A stretch of DNA of 64,000 bases. Origin: Larus michahellis. Taxonomy: Eukaryota; Chordata; Aves; Charadriiformes; Laridae. A model generated the notes under the pieces. That model ran no database searches and was not told the DNA's origin. It saw nothing but the letters and a program-made list of their open reading frames with translations. The translations under genes were made by a program, and so were the position numbers. Each line of letters begins with the position of its first letter. The stretch's first letter is position 1. Shown piece after piece: positions 11,101 to 22,601 of the stretch. The DNA lies in contig NC_133901.1 of the NCBI RefSeq assembly GCF_964199755.1, positions 27,492,397-27,556,396 of the forward strand, in the 5' to 3' direction.

Positions 11101-14100
11101 GGCCCTTGCCGCTGCTGGCAGAGGGGAGCAAGCTCAGGTAGGTGCCTACTAAAAGCAGCTCATCCCTCTAGCACACAGCAGCAAGACGGGAGCCTGCACC
11201 TCGGATCTTCCCTCTCCTGGTGGGAAAGAGAAGCCGGGTGATGGCAGATGTGCTCGGAGAAGACACCCGGCAGTGCTCTGTGGCTCAGGAGCATGTGGGA
11301 CTGCTGGCTGGGAGGCAGGAGCTCTGGGATCCTCTGCCTGACGTTATGGAGCATTGGCCGTGTCTCCTCCGGGCTTCCAACCAGCACATCGTGCCTGGGG
11401 AAGCTGATTCAGCAGCCATGGTATCAGAGCGCGGCATTTCCTAGGGATAACAGAATAGCTGGAAGGAGACACAGCCAAAGACACGTACCCGTGGGACAAG
11501 GCCGGGGTTGCGAGTGTTTACGAACTGATCAGGAGGCCTGAAGCTCCTGCTTTGCTCCTGCTCTGTCCAGAGATAGGCCAGCTATGGAGGTGTTATGCTT
11601 CCATTTTCCTAGCTGGAGTCTGGGTTTCCCTCCACTTCCCTCCTGGGTGTTTATGGGTGGATAAGCCCTGGAAAAGCCTCTTGCTGGGGCCACGGTGGGT
11701 GAGTGCGACTCCGGTGGCACCTGGAGACATCCCGCTACCTCTTGTGCAATCACTGCTGTAGGACTGTTGTGGTTCTCTGTGATGTGCCAGGCTTCCAGCT
11801 GTGCCTTTGTGTCTCTCCAGATGAAAAAAGCCCAGGGCAGGGGGCCAGCAGTGGCTCGGCAGCCTGCTGTGCACTCCTCTGCACTTCCCCGGGGCGCTGG
11901 GGGGGGGAAGGGGCCCTTTCCCCCTTGGGGTGTTGGGAAGGGGTCCCTGGGGCACTCCCTGGTGAGACGGAGAACAGGGCTAATCTGGTCCAGCAAACAC
12001 CGCGCAGTGCATGAGCAGGGACAGCCCCCAGCCATCGCCTCCCGCTCCAGCCAGTCCTTTCCCCCCTCTCCCAGTGCCCAACGGACAAGCTCTTTCCGCT
12101 TCGGATTATCTCTTCAGGCGGACTTGGCTGCAAGCCCCACATTCCTTCCAGCCTAGCGCTGCCCTGAGCCCGCGCCAAGCCCTGCGTGCTGCTGCTATCG
12201 CCTGGGGCTCGGGCCAGGGCCGAGCCTGCAGGAGATGGTGCTGCTGGCCAGGTGAAGCCCCGCTGGTGCTTGAGATCCTAAATGCCATTTTCCATGAGCT
12301 CCAGGAGGGTTGTGGTGGGTCTCGTGCTGGTGCTTGGATGGAGGTTAGTCTGACGGCCACCCCTGCTTCCTGTCCTAGAGGTACCGGGGCTGCTGCTCCT
12401 TCCCAAGGCTCCCACCCTGCACATGTGCTTCCCCAGGGAAGGCAGGACATGTCCCCATCCCTGTCCCCATATGCAGATGGAGCATCCCCTGGCCATGAGC
12501 AGCGAGGCAGCCCTGGCCCTGTTTCCAGTAGGGAGCTGAAAAAGCCATGGGGGCTGGATGTCTGGGTCTCTGGAGGAGGTCTCTGGTTTGGGCTCTCCAA
12601 AAGGGTGGGGGTGTGCAGTGGGGAAGGGGCTGCTGGTGCCTCTCTGATGGGCGGGGGTGGCCCAGCACTGGTCCCCAAGGACTAAGGCACCTCCCTCCAC
12701 CCCTCAGCTGTGGCTCGAGCCTACGCATCCTGCTGCATGGACCAGGCCCGGAGGTGTCCCCCCCACGCTGGAGCACCGAGGGGACCCCTCCCCTGGCCCC
12801 CAGCCCAGCCCTCCACCCTCCTCCTCCCCTTGAGCAGAGCAGAGTCTGGCCCCATGCCCCGCGCCGGCCTCTCTCTGCGAGCACCGGGGGCCGCCGGGGG
12901 GGTTTCTCATAGCGTGGTGGGGGCTTTGCAGCAGTGCAAAATAACTGGGGGGGTGTGTGGGGGGTGTGTCCCTGCTCCGTGCAGTGGGCAGTGCCAGGTC
13001 CTGGGGATGTCCTGTCCCTCCCAGGGGTGGCAATTCAGCTGGCAGCTGGAGGTGTGCGGGGCTGGGGGGAGCGGGGCTGCGCAGCAGCGTGGCGTGGGCG
13101 AGCGCGCTCAGCTGTTTGGCAGATGAGCGATGCGCTCTCCCGGCCAAACCCACAAGCTGCTAATTTTAGCCATTACACGAATTTTTCCAAGCAGCCTCGA
13201 GTCCCTTGGCGCTTCGGAGGCGCTTGGCTTTGCTGTGCCCGCCGCCCCGGCTGTGGGGATGCACCGGAGATGTTCCAGCATGGGGGGACCTGGGACTGTC
13301 CCGCTGGCCAGGAGCAAGGCTAACCTCCCCAAAAATGGGTGATGCTGCTGTCCTGGGGCTCCTGGGACTTCTGCAACTGGTGGCGTTTCAGGGCTGAGCT
13401 CAGCACGGGGGAGCACCGGGGCTTGTGCAAGAGGTTACAGGGCAGAAAGGGACCCCTGGTGGGGCTGGGATCCCAGACTACATTAAATGCAATTAGCTTG
13501 GAGAGCGTGGCCAAAGGTTGCGTGCTCCTGGCTTTGCTGGCCTCCGGGAGCCCCAGGCAGTGTTACATCAACGGTAGCCCTAGCTGGGACTGCTTGCCAC
13601 AGGACCTTCAGCCCTGCCGCGGGCTCAGCAGCATGCGGAGAAATGCCTGCAGAAAGCACTGGGGGCTTTTGGGTGCAAGGGCACCTCCATCCCAGGCTGG
13701 GGCTGCCGGCGGCGGCTGGGCTGCAGCAGCACCACACGTTCTTTCTTTCCCCAGCACAGCGGCGTTTGGTAAGGAATGGGAAAACCGTGTTTGTGCAGGC
13801 AGCAGATGGAGAGGAGTGCTCTGGGGGAAGGAGCCACCCCCCCAGCACAACCGTGAACGCAGGTTTTGCCACCAGCCCCGTCTCACAGGGGGCACAGGGG
13901 CTGGCAGGTACCTGCCCTTGGGCTCCATCGTCCCCTTAGAGGTGTAGGGTCACGGCAGTGACTCCATACCGTCCCGAGCTTGGTCTCGGGGGGTTCTCCC
14001 TTTCTCTGGCTGGTGCAGCTGGAGGTGGGGAAGGTCCCCAGGAGCACTGCTGGACCCAGGGCCTTTCCCATGGCGTGAGGTTTGCTCCACTCCACCTGGC

Positions 14101-16406
14101 GCTATGCGAGCTCTCGGCTATGCGGAGCAGCCTCCTTCTGCAAAACGCTTATCTCACCCTCCATCGCATCCACCGTCCCTGGGAGCTGCCTCTCCCCTCC
14201 AGATGTGCGGAGTCCCGGGCTCCCACACCCTCTGCTCCCCTCCCTTGCGCGTAGCCTGGGGCGAGCTCCTGTGCGCTCGCCTCAGGGAGCGGGAGTGGCT
14301 CCCTCTCTGCTTGGGCTTGTGCTGTTACTCAGCCTTGCTTTATTTTTAAGGATGTCTTGAAAGCAGACTCATCCTGCCCAACCAGGAGCTGGAGCCAGGT
14401 TCCCGAGGCATGGGTAGAGACAGTTGGATTTTTGGCAGGGCTGGTACCCGGGCACTCTGCGTGGCCATGGCATCCATAACCTCATCACCCTCCTCCTGGG
14501 GGCAGGGTGTTTGAGGGTCCCACCGCTGCATCCCTGTCCCCCTCCTCGCCCCCCCGGGGCAGCGCTGCTTGGAAGGAGCTGAGTCTGACATTCCTCTGTC
14601 GGACTGGGCTTGGGCTGGTGGTTTTTCGGAAGCGCTGGGATTTAATTGCTGTGTTGCCTTGCTGAAAAGCTGTGTGCTTCTGGGATGAGTCAGAGCAGGC
14701 AGGAGCCCAGCAGCGCTGGCGCTGGGCAGGCAGAGCTGGCGATAAGGGTGCGATAAGGCCACGAGAACCCTGCTCTCCTGCCAGGGCTGGAGGGAGCGGG
14801 CAGATCTCAAGCCCGCAGCCTGACCTCCGTCTGCATCGCTGTCAAGGAAAGCGGGGCGGTTATTTTGGGAACCACAGTGCTGGGAAAATCTGCTATGTCA
14901 ATAGAGTGCGAGCTAAAGCGCTTGTGGGTGGTGTTTTCAAAACGTCCCTTTTCTGTGCCCAAATCCCTGGGTTTTGCCCCAGGAGCAGGCAAGGAGCATG
15001 GGCAGGGGGTAGTCCCAGCCTAGGTGCTCGCTTCCTGGCTGGGGAGGGTCTCTGTGGCCATCCAGCATGTCCCACGGCAGCCGGACCCGCCATGCCATCT
15101 GCCGTATTGGTGGCAGTTGTCTCCAGCTGAGGTCCCACTGCCTACCCTCTTCCCACGATCCCTGTCGCTTTCTTCCCAGCCTGACTGGAAACTGCCCTCT
15201 CTGTCCCCGCAGTTTGTTGTTTATCCTGGTCCGATCTCCGCTTTGAACATGGTCCCTGTCCCCTGCAGAGCCCTGCGCCCTCCCACCCCTCTCAGCATGA
15301 CACACTGCAGCGTAGGGATGGAGTCAGCCTTCCTCACCCCTCTCCGGCGGCCGCCCCGTCCTGTTCCCATCTCCAGCAGCTCGTTAGCGCCGGCTGGGAC
15401 CTGAGCAGGGGCTGCTGTGGCTGACGGAAACATGGGTGGGCTGACACAGGATTAGACATGGTCAGGGAAATTCCAGATGCCCCGTGGTTAGCACGGGGCT
15501 GCTCCGGCTGCAGGAAGCCCAAAGGGGCCACGCACGCTGGTTCTCCTTAGCTGCTTCCTCCTGAGTATCCGCTCCTGGCAGCTGCTGGAGCAGGGCTGCG
15601 CAGGAGAGGTGGGCAAGGGGGGGGACCTGGGCTGGGCCAAGGGGACTGAGGGGACCCTCATGCAGCCATGTGGGCTGGAGGGGGCAGGGGAGGGGTGGCA
15701 GCAGGCACCCTGAACAGGTGGATGGAACGGGCTCTTGTCCCGATTCCCAAACACCCCTGGGTGCTGGGCTCCATCACCCGTGTGTCAGGGCTGCTGAGGA
15801 TGAAGAGCAGTGTGCGGAGATGGCAGCGTGTGCCGCTTGGGGGCTGCCAGGCTGCCTGCAATCGCCGTGGAGGGGGTTCCTCAGTGCCTGCAGGCACGGC
15901 AGTGCTGGTGGGAGATGCTCCGGCTTGCCGAGGGCTCTCTGAAGCAGCTTGGCCCCTGGCTGGCACCTACAGTGTCACTGACCCCTGCTTGGTGGCCGCT
16001 CTGTAGCACCTCCAGGGTGTAGCTGGGGAGCCAAGCGCTGTGCACGTGCCACGGCGATGCCATGGAGTAGTCCCAGTGGGAATGTGCGACAGCAAAGGGC
16101 GGGATTGTGCCAGGGACTTTGCTTTGCCTCACCTGTCCCCATGGGTCAAGGTACCCGGCCATGTCCCATGGCGGGTCCCGGGGCCGAGCTGCTACCCGTG
16201 CGCTGGCTGATGTGAGCAGCCTGTTTGCGGGGGCATCTGCTTGTCTTCAAACAAGAGCGCTGGGGTTCGGGAGAGGGAAACCCAAAACTCCGTCCTTGAG
16301 ACGCTCGCTCTGTTTGCCGAGGAAATAGGAATTGGAAGCAGCTCTGCTCCAGCGCTTTCCCTAACCCCGACGCTGCCCCTGTGCTGATTCATTGATTTGG
16401 ACGGGT
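8110..16406. other. intergenic interval GP5 - LRRC15, no gene recognised
   Basis: Base composition changes around 9.6-9.9 kb from AT-rich to GC-rich. Several open frames exist in the GC-rich part (for example around 11.5-13.9 kb on both strands), but they are low-complexity Pro/Gly/Ala/Ser/Arg frames without domains and are best read as GC-rich chance frames. No further repeats of a known family were recognised apart from short G or C homopolymers (near 11.89 kb). Confidence 0.5.
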
Positions 16407-16412
16407 TATATA
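16407..16412 (+). promoter_or_regulatory. TATA box of candidate LRRC15 promoter
   Basis: TATATA stands about 30 bases upstream of a short GC-richer stretch that ends in a strong splice donor (CTTGG then GTAAGT at 16499). With a transcription start near 16437-16442 this gives a non-coding first exon of about 60 bases spliced to the LRRC15 coding exon. This is inferred from motif spacing. Confidence 0.4.
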
Positions 16413-16436
16413 CTGGGAGGGGAAGCATGAACCACA

Positions 16437-16498
16437 CTCGGCTCTCTTGCCAGCACAGAGCTGTGCTCGCTCGGCGCTCGTGGCTGCAGGACGCTTGG
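16437..16498 (+). other. LRRC15: candidate non-coding exon 1 of LRRC15
   Basis: The exon would begin about 30 bases after the TATA box and end at a donor with perfect GTAAGT consensus (16499-16504). The matching acceptor is the GCCGCAG ending at 18118, five bases before the LRRC15 ATG. A 5' UTR exon followed by a coding exon is the arrangement known for mammalian LRRC15. Start and use of this exon are inferred. Confidence 0.4.
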
Positions 16499-18118
16499 GT
16501 AAGTCTCCTCTCCGCTACCACCCCTGCGAGCGGTCCCGGGCATGGGGGACTCCCGGGGCAGCTCCGAGGGGTGGTGGCGTGGCGGCGGGATCTGCATGTT
16601 CAGCATCTTTTGATTCAATGGAGATGTTTCTCTTGCAAGGGTTCTCCAACTAACTGAGCCTGCTTAGGCATTGTGGGCACTGAAATAGTTACACAGGCAA
16701 CGTATTTTTAATAATAACCCATAAAGAAAATCACGGGGGGCAGAGCAACATTTAGGGGGGTTAGGAGCAGTGGGATGCTGAGGGGCTGAGCAATAGGGAA
16801 TATTCAGCCTCTTGGTCTGTAAGCTTTTTGTCCCTAGAAGAAAAGAGGAGATAAATTGGTTTCAGCTGCCTTTCCTGAAGGGCGCTCCAGCCTGGATGCT
16901 CCCTGAGCTGCCTTACCAGGGAGCGACATGAGCCGGAGCTTTTGATGTGCAAAGCGTTTGGGGAAGTTTATAAATGGCTCGCTATAAACAAAGCTGTTCT
17001 GGGATGCAGATTGTTTCCATATGGGAAACACAAACTGCGTTGGCTTGTGGAGGGTTCCTCCCTCCCCGCCGGAGAGTGAGTGCCTTCCCCGGAGGGAGCT
17101 GGGGGCGGAGGGCAGGGGCTGTGCCCAGACCCCTGTGCTGCCGGACCTGCCTGTCTGCTCAGCTGTGCTTGGGGGTCGGGGGGGGCTGCAGGTTTTCTTC
17201 CTACCTTGTGCCACTCAAAGTTTTTAGCAGGCGGCTGCTCCGTGCCAGCCTGGCGCGAGGCTGCTGCTTTGATCTACGGAGAGGGAAAAGCTCCCAGGCC
17301 AGAGGAGGGAGGAGAGGGTGTCTGTGGTGGCTGTGCTTGTGGAGTGATGGAGGACCTTGCTGTAAAACCCTTGCTCCCTTTGTGCTCCATTACCTGCAGT
17401 ACCACCCTGCACGCGGGTACCCACACTGGATGCCCTGCTCTCATGGCCAATGTCAGCCAGGGCTGAGCCCTTCTGCTGAGGTTGGGGTGCAGACAGGGCC
17501 ACCCCGGTACCTAGCGTGGGCTGGGAGCTGGCAGAGGCTCCTGCAGGATGGGAGCTAAAGCACACCCAGGCAGTGGGTGCCAGTGCTGCTCTTGGCTCCG
17601 CAATAGGAGCTCTTGCTGCTGGGCAGAGCCAGGAGGGTGCTCGGGGACGCTGGGGGAGTACCTTTCTTCCTGCCCCCAGCCAGCATCCTCGCGACCCACT
17701 CAGCTGTGTGTGCCGTGGGCTGGCTCCGGTGAAGGTCTTGGCTGTTTGGTGGTGCCGGGGGGCCAGTGCCACTGGCAGCAGCTCGCCACGCTCACTGCAA
17801 AACAGGAAACCACCACGCTCCTGGCTGCTGGAGGAGCCGAGCGAGGGGGACGCCAGGGATGCCACTAATAGCTGTGGTATGGCAGCCAGGCGCCGCAGCC
17901 CCCGGCTCTGTCCCGCTCTGCACTCCCGCCCGGGCTGTGCCCAGCCCTGCCTGCCCCCAGCCCTCCTCGCCTGCCCTCCTTGGCCCTGCTGGGGACAGGA
18001 GTGTGGCCACGGGCTCGGTGGCCTTTTCCAGGGAGAAAGCAGTGCCCATCCACGGCAGCAGCCCTGGGGGGCTGGGAAATCACAGGGACTGAGCCCCCCT
18101 CCATTGTTTTTGCCGCAG
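16499..18118 (+). other. LRRC15: candidate LRRC15 intron 1
   Basis: This is the sequence between the GTAAGT donor at 16499 and the TTTTTGCCGCAG acceptor ending at 18118. It contains an AT-richer patch near 16.65-17.04 kb with a TATAAATG motif and a near-palindrome around CATATG at 17018. No coding exon was recognised inside. Confidence 0.35.
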
Positions 18119-18123
18119 GCCCA

Positions 18124-19851
18124 ATGGAGCGTGGAGGCTGGTGGCGGTGGCTGCTGCTGCTGGCGGGCATCCAGCTGGCCGGTGGCCAGTGCCCAGAGCA
18201 GTGCCAGTGCGTCCGCACCGCCCAGGTGGAGTGCTCTGGTGCTGGCATCACCGCGGTCCCCAGCCCCATCCCTGCGAACGCCATGACCCTCCAGATCATC
18301 AACACGCGCATCACTGAGCTGGGCAGTGCGTCCTTCGGCAACGCCTCCCTGCTGATCGGGCTGCGCATCGAGAAGAACAACCTGTCGCGCATCAGCCCTG
18401 GGGCCTTCCAGCACCTGCCCGACCTGCGCTACCTCAGCCTGGCCAGCAACAAGCTGCAGGAGCTCCCCGTGCAGGTCTTCAAGCCCTTGAACAAGCTGGA
18501 GTCGCTGCTTCTCTCCAGCAACCAGATCCTCCAGGTCGAGCCTTCCCACTTTGCCCACCTGAGCAACCTCAAGGAGCTGCAGCTGCACGGGAATAACCTG
18601 CAGGAGCTGAAGGAGGGGGTGTTCGACCAGCTCACCAGCCTCACCAAGCTCAACCTGGCCAGGAACAACTTCGACCGCCTGCCGCCCCGGGCCTTCGAGC
18701 GGCTGGCGCGGCTGCAGGTGCTGCGGCTCTATGAGAACCGACTCCGGCAGATCCCAGTGGGAGCCTTCGACAAGCTGCTGGAGCTGCAGGAGCTGGGGCT
18801 GCACCAGAACCAGTTGGAGACACTGTCCCCAGAGCTCTTTGTGCACAATGGGAACCTGCAGAAGCTCTACCTGTCCAACAACCTCCTCACTGCCCTGCCG
18901 AGTGGCATCTTCTTGCCCCTGCGCGCCCTCGCCAAGATCACCCTGCACGTCAACCGCCTACGGGACATCTCCCCTGGCGCCTTTGGGCCCATGCCTAACC
19001 TGCGGGAGCTGTGGCTCTACGAGAACGAGCTTTCCACACTTCCCGCCACCGTCTTCAGCAACCTCACCCAGCTGCAGCTCCTGGTCCTCAGCAAGAACCG
19101 GCTGCGCTCGGTGGCACCGGGGGCTTTCCAGGGCCTGGGGGAGCTGCTGGAGCTGTCGCTGCACTCCAATGCCCTGCGCCGCCTGGACACCCAGGTGCTG
19201 GCCGGGCTGCCCAAGCTGCAGAACATCTCCCTGCACCACAACCAGCTGCAGGCGCTGCCGCGGGGCCTCTTTGGGGCCACCCCAGGGCTGCGGCACCTGC
19301 AGCTGCACGCCAACGCCCTGGAGTACCTGCCCGCCGGCATCTTCTCCCCGCTGGCCGCCCTGCGAGAGGTGAAGCTGCACAACAACTCCTGGCGCTGCGA
19401 CGAGGGCATCCTGCCACTGAGGTCATGGCTGGAGGACAACCCCCACAAGGTGGGCGAGATACCCCCCCTCTGCGCCCAGCCCCCTGCCCTGCAGGGCATC
19501 CCTATTGCCGGGCTGTCACAGGACCAGCTCCTCACCCCCCGGCCACCCACTGCCTCCCCCCATTCCAGCACCCCGCTCCCTGATCACCCCTCCGAGGCGG
19601 CATTGCCTGAGGGTGCCTGGACGGAGCCCCCCATGGGGCTGCCGGTGTCCCCCCAGGAGGAGGAGGAAGAGGAGGAGGAGGAGGAGAGGGGCCAGTGGGG
19701 GCTGACACGCATGCAGAGCGGGGTGGTGGTGGCCGTCATTGTGCTGGTGTGCGTGGCCCTGCTCGCTGCTCTCGTGGCGCTGGTGGTCTACGGCTGTAGG
19801 AAGAAGAGCCACATCGTGCTCATGAGGATGAAGGCACCTAACGAAGCCTGA
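18124..19851 (+). CDS. LRRC15: leucine-rich repeat-containing protein 15
   Basis: A 575-residue type I membrane LRR protein; human LRRC15 is 581 residues and is found on stromal and matrix-producing cells. Parts: signal peptide 1-21, N-cap with Cys 23, 27, 29 and 37, about 15 LRRs, and a C-cap beginning NSWRCDE that lacks the second usual cysteine, as human LRRC15 also does (WRCDS). Then come a Pro-rich linker, an acidic run of Glu (about 511-522), a membrane segment (about 532-555) and a basic tail ending MKAPNEA, against MKAPNEC in human. The frame stays open 48 codons upstream, but a splice acceptor ends at 18118 and the signal peptide begins at 18124, so the shorter start is chosen. Third codon positions are nearly all G or C, in contrast to GP5. 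Confidence 0.95.
   Translation: MERGGWWRWLLLLAGIQLAGGQCPEQCQCVRTAQVECSGAGITAVPSPIPANAMTLQIINTRITELGSASFGNASLLIGLRIEKNNLSRISPGAFQHLPDLRYLSLASNKLQELPVQVFKPLNKLESLLLSSNQILQVEPSHFAHLSNLKELQLHGNNLQELKEGVFDQLTSLTKLNLARNNFDRLPPRAFERLARLQVLRLYENRLRQIPVGAFDKLLELQELGLHQNQLETLSPELFVHNGNLQKLYLSNNLLTALPSGIFLPLRALAKITLHVNRLRDISPGAFGPMPNLRELWLYENELSTLPATVFSNLTQLQLLVLSKNRLRSVAPGAFQGLGELLELSLHSNALRRLDTQVLAGLPKLQNISLHHNQLQALPRGLFGATPGLRHLQLHANALEYLPAGIFSPLAALREVKLHNNSWRCDEGILPLRSWLEDNPHKVGEIPPLCAQPPALQGIPIAGLSQDQLLTPRPPTASPHSSTPLPDHPSEAALPEGAWTEPPMGLPVSPQEEEEEEEEEERGQWGLTRMQSGVVVAVIVLVCVALLAALVALVVYGCRKKSHIVLMRMKAPNEA
19655..19689 (+). repeat. GAG/GAA microsatellite inside LRRC15
   Basis: A run of GAG codons with one GAA encodes an uninterrupted glutamate tract in the extracellular stalk of LRRC15 just before the membrane segment. 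It is purine-only on the coding strand and likely to vary in length. Confidence 0.8.
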
Positions 19852-21403
19852 GCGCCCGGCAGACTGTGGGGGGAGCAGTGCAGGTGGGGCGTCCCCTCCC
19901 CACGGGACCGGGGGACAGGATGGCAGCTCTGCATCAGCTGCCCTCGCTGATTTGGACAAGCCGGCATCACCCCGCCTGCTGCACGTCCCCCTGCCCTGCT
20001 CTGCTTTGCCCTGCCCCTGCCCCCCAGCAGGGCGTCCCCCCGGGTAACCCCCCCACGGCTGCCCTCTGTCCCCAGCCCCTCCTGCCTCCAGCGCAGCCTC
20101 TCTGCTCATTCCCTGCCTGGGGGCTGAGAGGGACCCCTCGAGCCGGGAGCCACGGTCTGGCCATGATGGTGCTTACCCCCAACAACAGGACTGCCCCATC
20201 CTTCCCCTCACATCGTCCCCTCCAGCACTGCCTGCTGCCCTCCCCCAGCCCCTCTTCCCCATCTTCCCCCCTGCTCCCCGCCATGCCTTCACTCCTGCCC
20301 GGGCAGGCAGGTGCTAGCCCTCACACAAGTCCAGGGAACTGCGTGTCCTTGTCCTGCTTGGTAGCTTGGCTGCGTCTGGGCAGGAACATCCCCGCGGGGC
20401 TGGGCCGCCCGGGCCTGGCGCTGCTGCTGGGGTGGCAACGCCCTGGGTGACTCGGCCGCGTCCAAGCTGCCCTCCCTGCCTGCAGGCACAGCCGGCATCT
20501 TCCCTCACCCCAAGCAACCTCCTGCTCCCCTCCTGCGGCCGTGTCCCTGCCCACAGTGCCCTGCCCCAGCCAGGTGGGTGGCCAGGAAGCTCGCACTGGC
20601 CACTGCCGTGGGGGAATTACAGAGGTGTGGTGACGGGTGGGGAGTGTGGACCTGCTGCCTGGCAGTGCCAGCTGCCCCTTCCCCAGGGGCACGTTGCAAA
20701 TGCCCTTTCCCTGTGAGGGCTGTTTGCCAGGGGCTGGGACAGGCGCCTGCGCTTGTGCCCCTGGGCTGCCGGAGCATCCCGGGGCTGCTGCCCCCCAGGA
20801 CTGCTGCCCCATGGCATTGCCTCTGCTGCACCCCATCTCTGGTCCGCGCTGACTCGACACCCCGGTGCGTACCCCGCCGGCTCGTGAGCAGCCTGGCCCT
20901 GCTCTGCCTGGCAAAGCTACATCCTCTCCTCCCCTCTCCTCTTCCCACCCCCCGTGTCCCACTCTGTGTGCCCGGTCCTGCTGCCTACTCCCAGCCCTCG
21001 GGCAGCGGGGATGCTGGTGGTGCACACCGGGAGGGATGTCAGCAAGCGCTGGCTGCTCTGCAGATCACAGGCAGGGGCCACGCTGTCCCCTAACAGCACT
21101 TGTGTCCGGTGGCCACCACGCCTCCTCCAGCCATGGTATGGCCACAGAAGCATTCAGCTGACCTCCACACATGGTACGGCGGTGCTGGGCTGCCTGGGGA
21201 TCACTGCCACGGGACAAGGGTCACACTTGAGCACCCCATGGTGCTGGCTGCTCATGGCACCCTGTGAGCCGGTGTTGGCACAAGCAGCCCCATGCTCGCA
21301 CACACGATGGGATGCTCCTCTGGGCTGGGACACGTACAGCATTGGGAGATGTGGGACCGTGCCGCGGGGCTGTTGGGTGCTGCTCTGTGACCTCGCCATT
21401 AAA
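19852..21403 (+). other. LRRC15: probable 3' UTR of LRRC15
   Basis: GC-rich, gene-free sequence follows the LRRC15 stop and reaches a possible ATTAAA poly(A) signal at 21398-21403, itself followed by TG-rich sequence. No earlier AATAAA was seen. The length of the UTR is inferred. Confidence 0.35.
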
Positions 21404-22540
21404 GTGCAGTTGTCCACCCCTGGTGCCAAGAGCTGTTTGTTTGCTTCCCTGCAGTGCGCGATGGAGAATCACCCAGCAGGGACAGGAGCTGCACTTGATT
21501 TCTTCTGCTGAGAGATTTTATCATGTTGAGGGAAAACCCATACAGGCTTGTGGAGCTGGGAGAGGGTTAGTGGGCCGTGGTCACAGACTCCATGATGGTC
21601 CTTGGGCTCCAGCCTGGGCTGAGGGCCCTAAAAGGGCTTGGCTGTCCAACAGGAGCAGGATGGCTTCTGGAGAGTGAGATGAGACCTTGGCACTCTTCTT
21701 GAGACAGACACCAATGGCCTCCTGCACAGTCCTCCTCCCTGGGGCAGGGACCTGAGGGTTTACGCGGTGCCAACCTGGGGTGGGGGGAGCCCACGTGGCT
21801 CCCTTCAGACCTGGCTGCCCCTGGCTTGTGTCAGCTGAATTCTTTGTGTGTCACCGTCTGCTCCATCGGTCTGGCTGAATGCATGTATGCGTGTCCCTCC
21901 TCTTGCCCCTGGGGGTGCCTCCATGGCTGCTGCTACCCTGGACTGTTCCAACACAAGCCCTTGCAGGGCAGTCTTCAAAGAGGTGTATGCTGCTCCCCCG
22001 GGCAGGTCACAAGCTCCCAGGGAGTCCAGCTGGCCCACGGATCCCTCTGGCCATCGCAGTGCTGGCTGGGTGCATGTCCCAGGCTGCAAAGCTCCTGGTG
22101 CATCTCAACATGATGGGTCCAAAGTGGTCCCCTCCTCGTGGCATTGCTCTGCCTTGCTAAGCAGTGCCCTGTCCCCTCTCTCATGCAAGGGAAATTTGCT
22201 AGCCCCACTGAGATGTAAACTCTAGGGGAGCTCTCGGAGGGCTGCCGCGAGCAAACATGCTGATCTTGGTGTGGGACCAGTGCCACCCATGACAGCAGCA
22301 CCCTGCCACCGTCCCCAGGCCAGTGGACGTCCGGGGCCAGGACCCCACTTCCCTGCCAGGATACTCGCTGGCGGCTGCCTCTGGCCTCACCTCCATCCCT
22401 TTGGGGTCAGGCTATTTTTCAAAGTGCTCCAAGGACACGGGTTGTTGTTGCCGATAAGCAGCAAGGGGCAGCTCCGCCCCAGCAGGAACGGCTCATCGCC
22501 CGGCTTCCCGTCCGCCCCAGAAAACATTGTTCCATCGCAG
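21404..22540. other. intergenic interval LRRC15 - CPN2
   Basis: Unique GC-rich sequence with no recognisable gene or repeat family. Small open frames on both strands lack domains. Confidence 0.4.
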
Positions 22541-22601
22541 TGAGCAGCGTCCCTGCGAACCTGCCGCAGGCTTGGTGGCGGTCCCCACAATGCCAGGCTC
22601 G
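22541..22601 (+). other. CPN2: candidate exon 1 of CPN2
   Basis: A donor of good consensus (CTCG then GTAAGTG at 22602) follows a short stretch that contains an ATG (22590) read as M-P-G-S. Joined to an acceptor ending at 23524 (TATGGCAG) the frame would run on into the CPN2 signal sequence, so translation might begin here instead of at 23518. Both sites are by-eye predictions and the 5' limit of the exon is arbitrary. Confidence 0.25.

Noticed and set aside
11529-13947. Cluster of overlapping open frames on both strands at 11.5-13.9 kb
   Set aside because: Low-complexity Pro/Gly/Ala/Ser/Arg frames caused by GC-rich sequence, without domains, splice logic or conserved motifs.
17980-18123. 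48-codon N-terminal extension of LRRC15
   Set aside because: A splice acceptor ends at 18118 and the signal peptide starts at 18124, so the extension would not be translated.
17224-18948. 574-codon minus-strand open frame
   Set aside because: It lies largely antisense to the GC-rich LRRs of LRRC15; its Leu/Gln/Glu-rich repeats are the mirror of the LRR codons and no domain is present.
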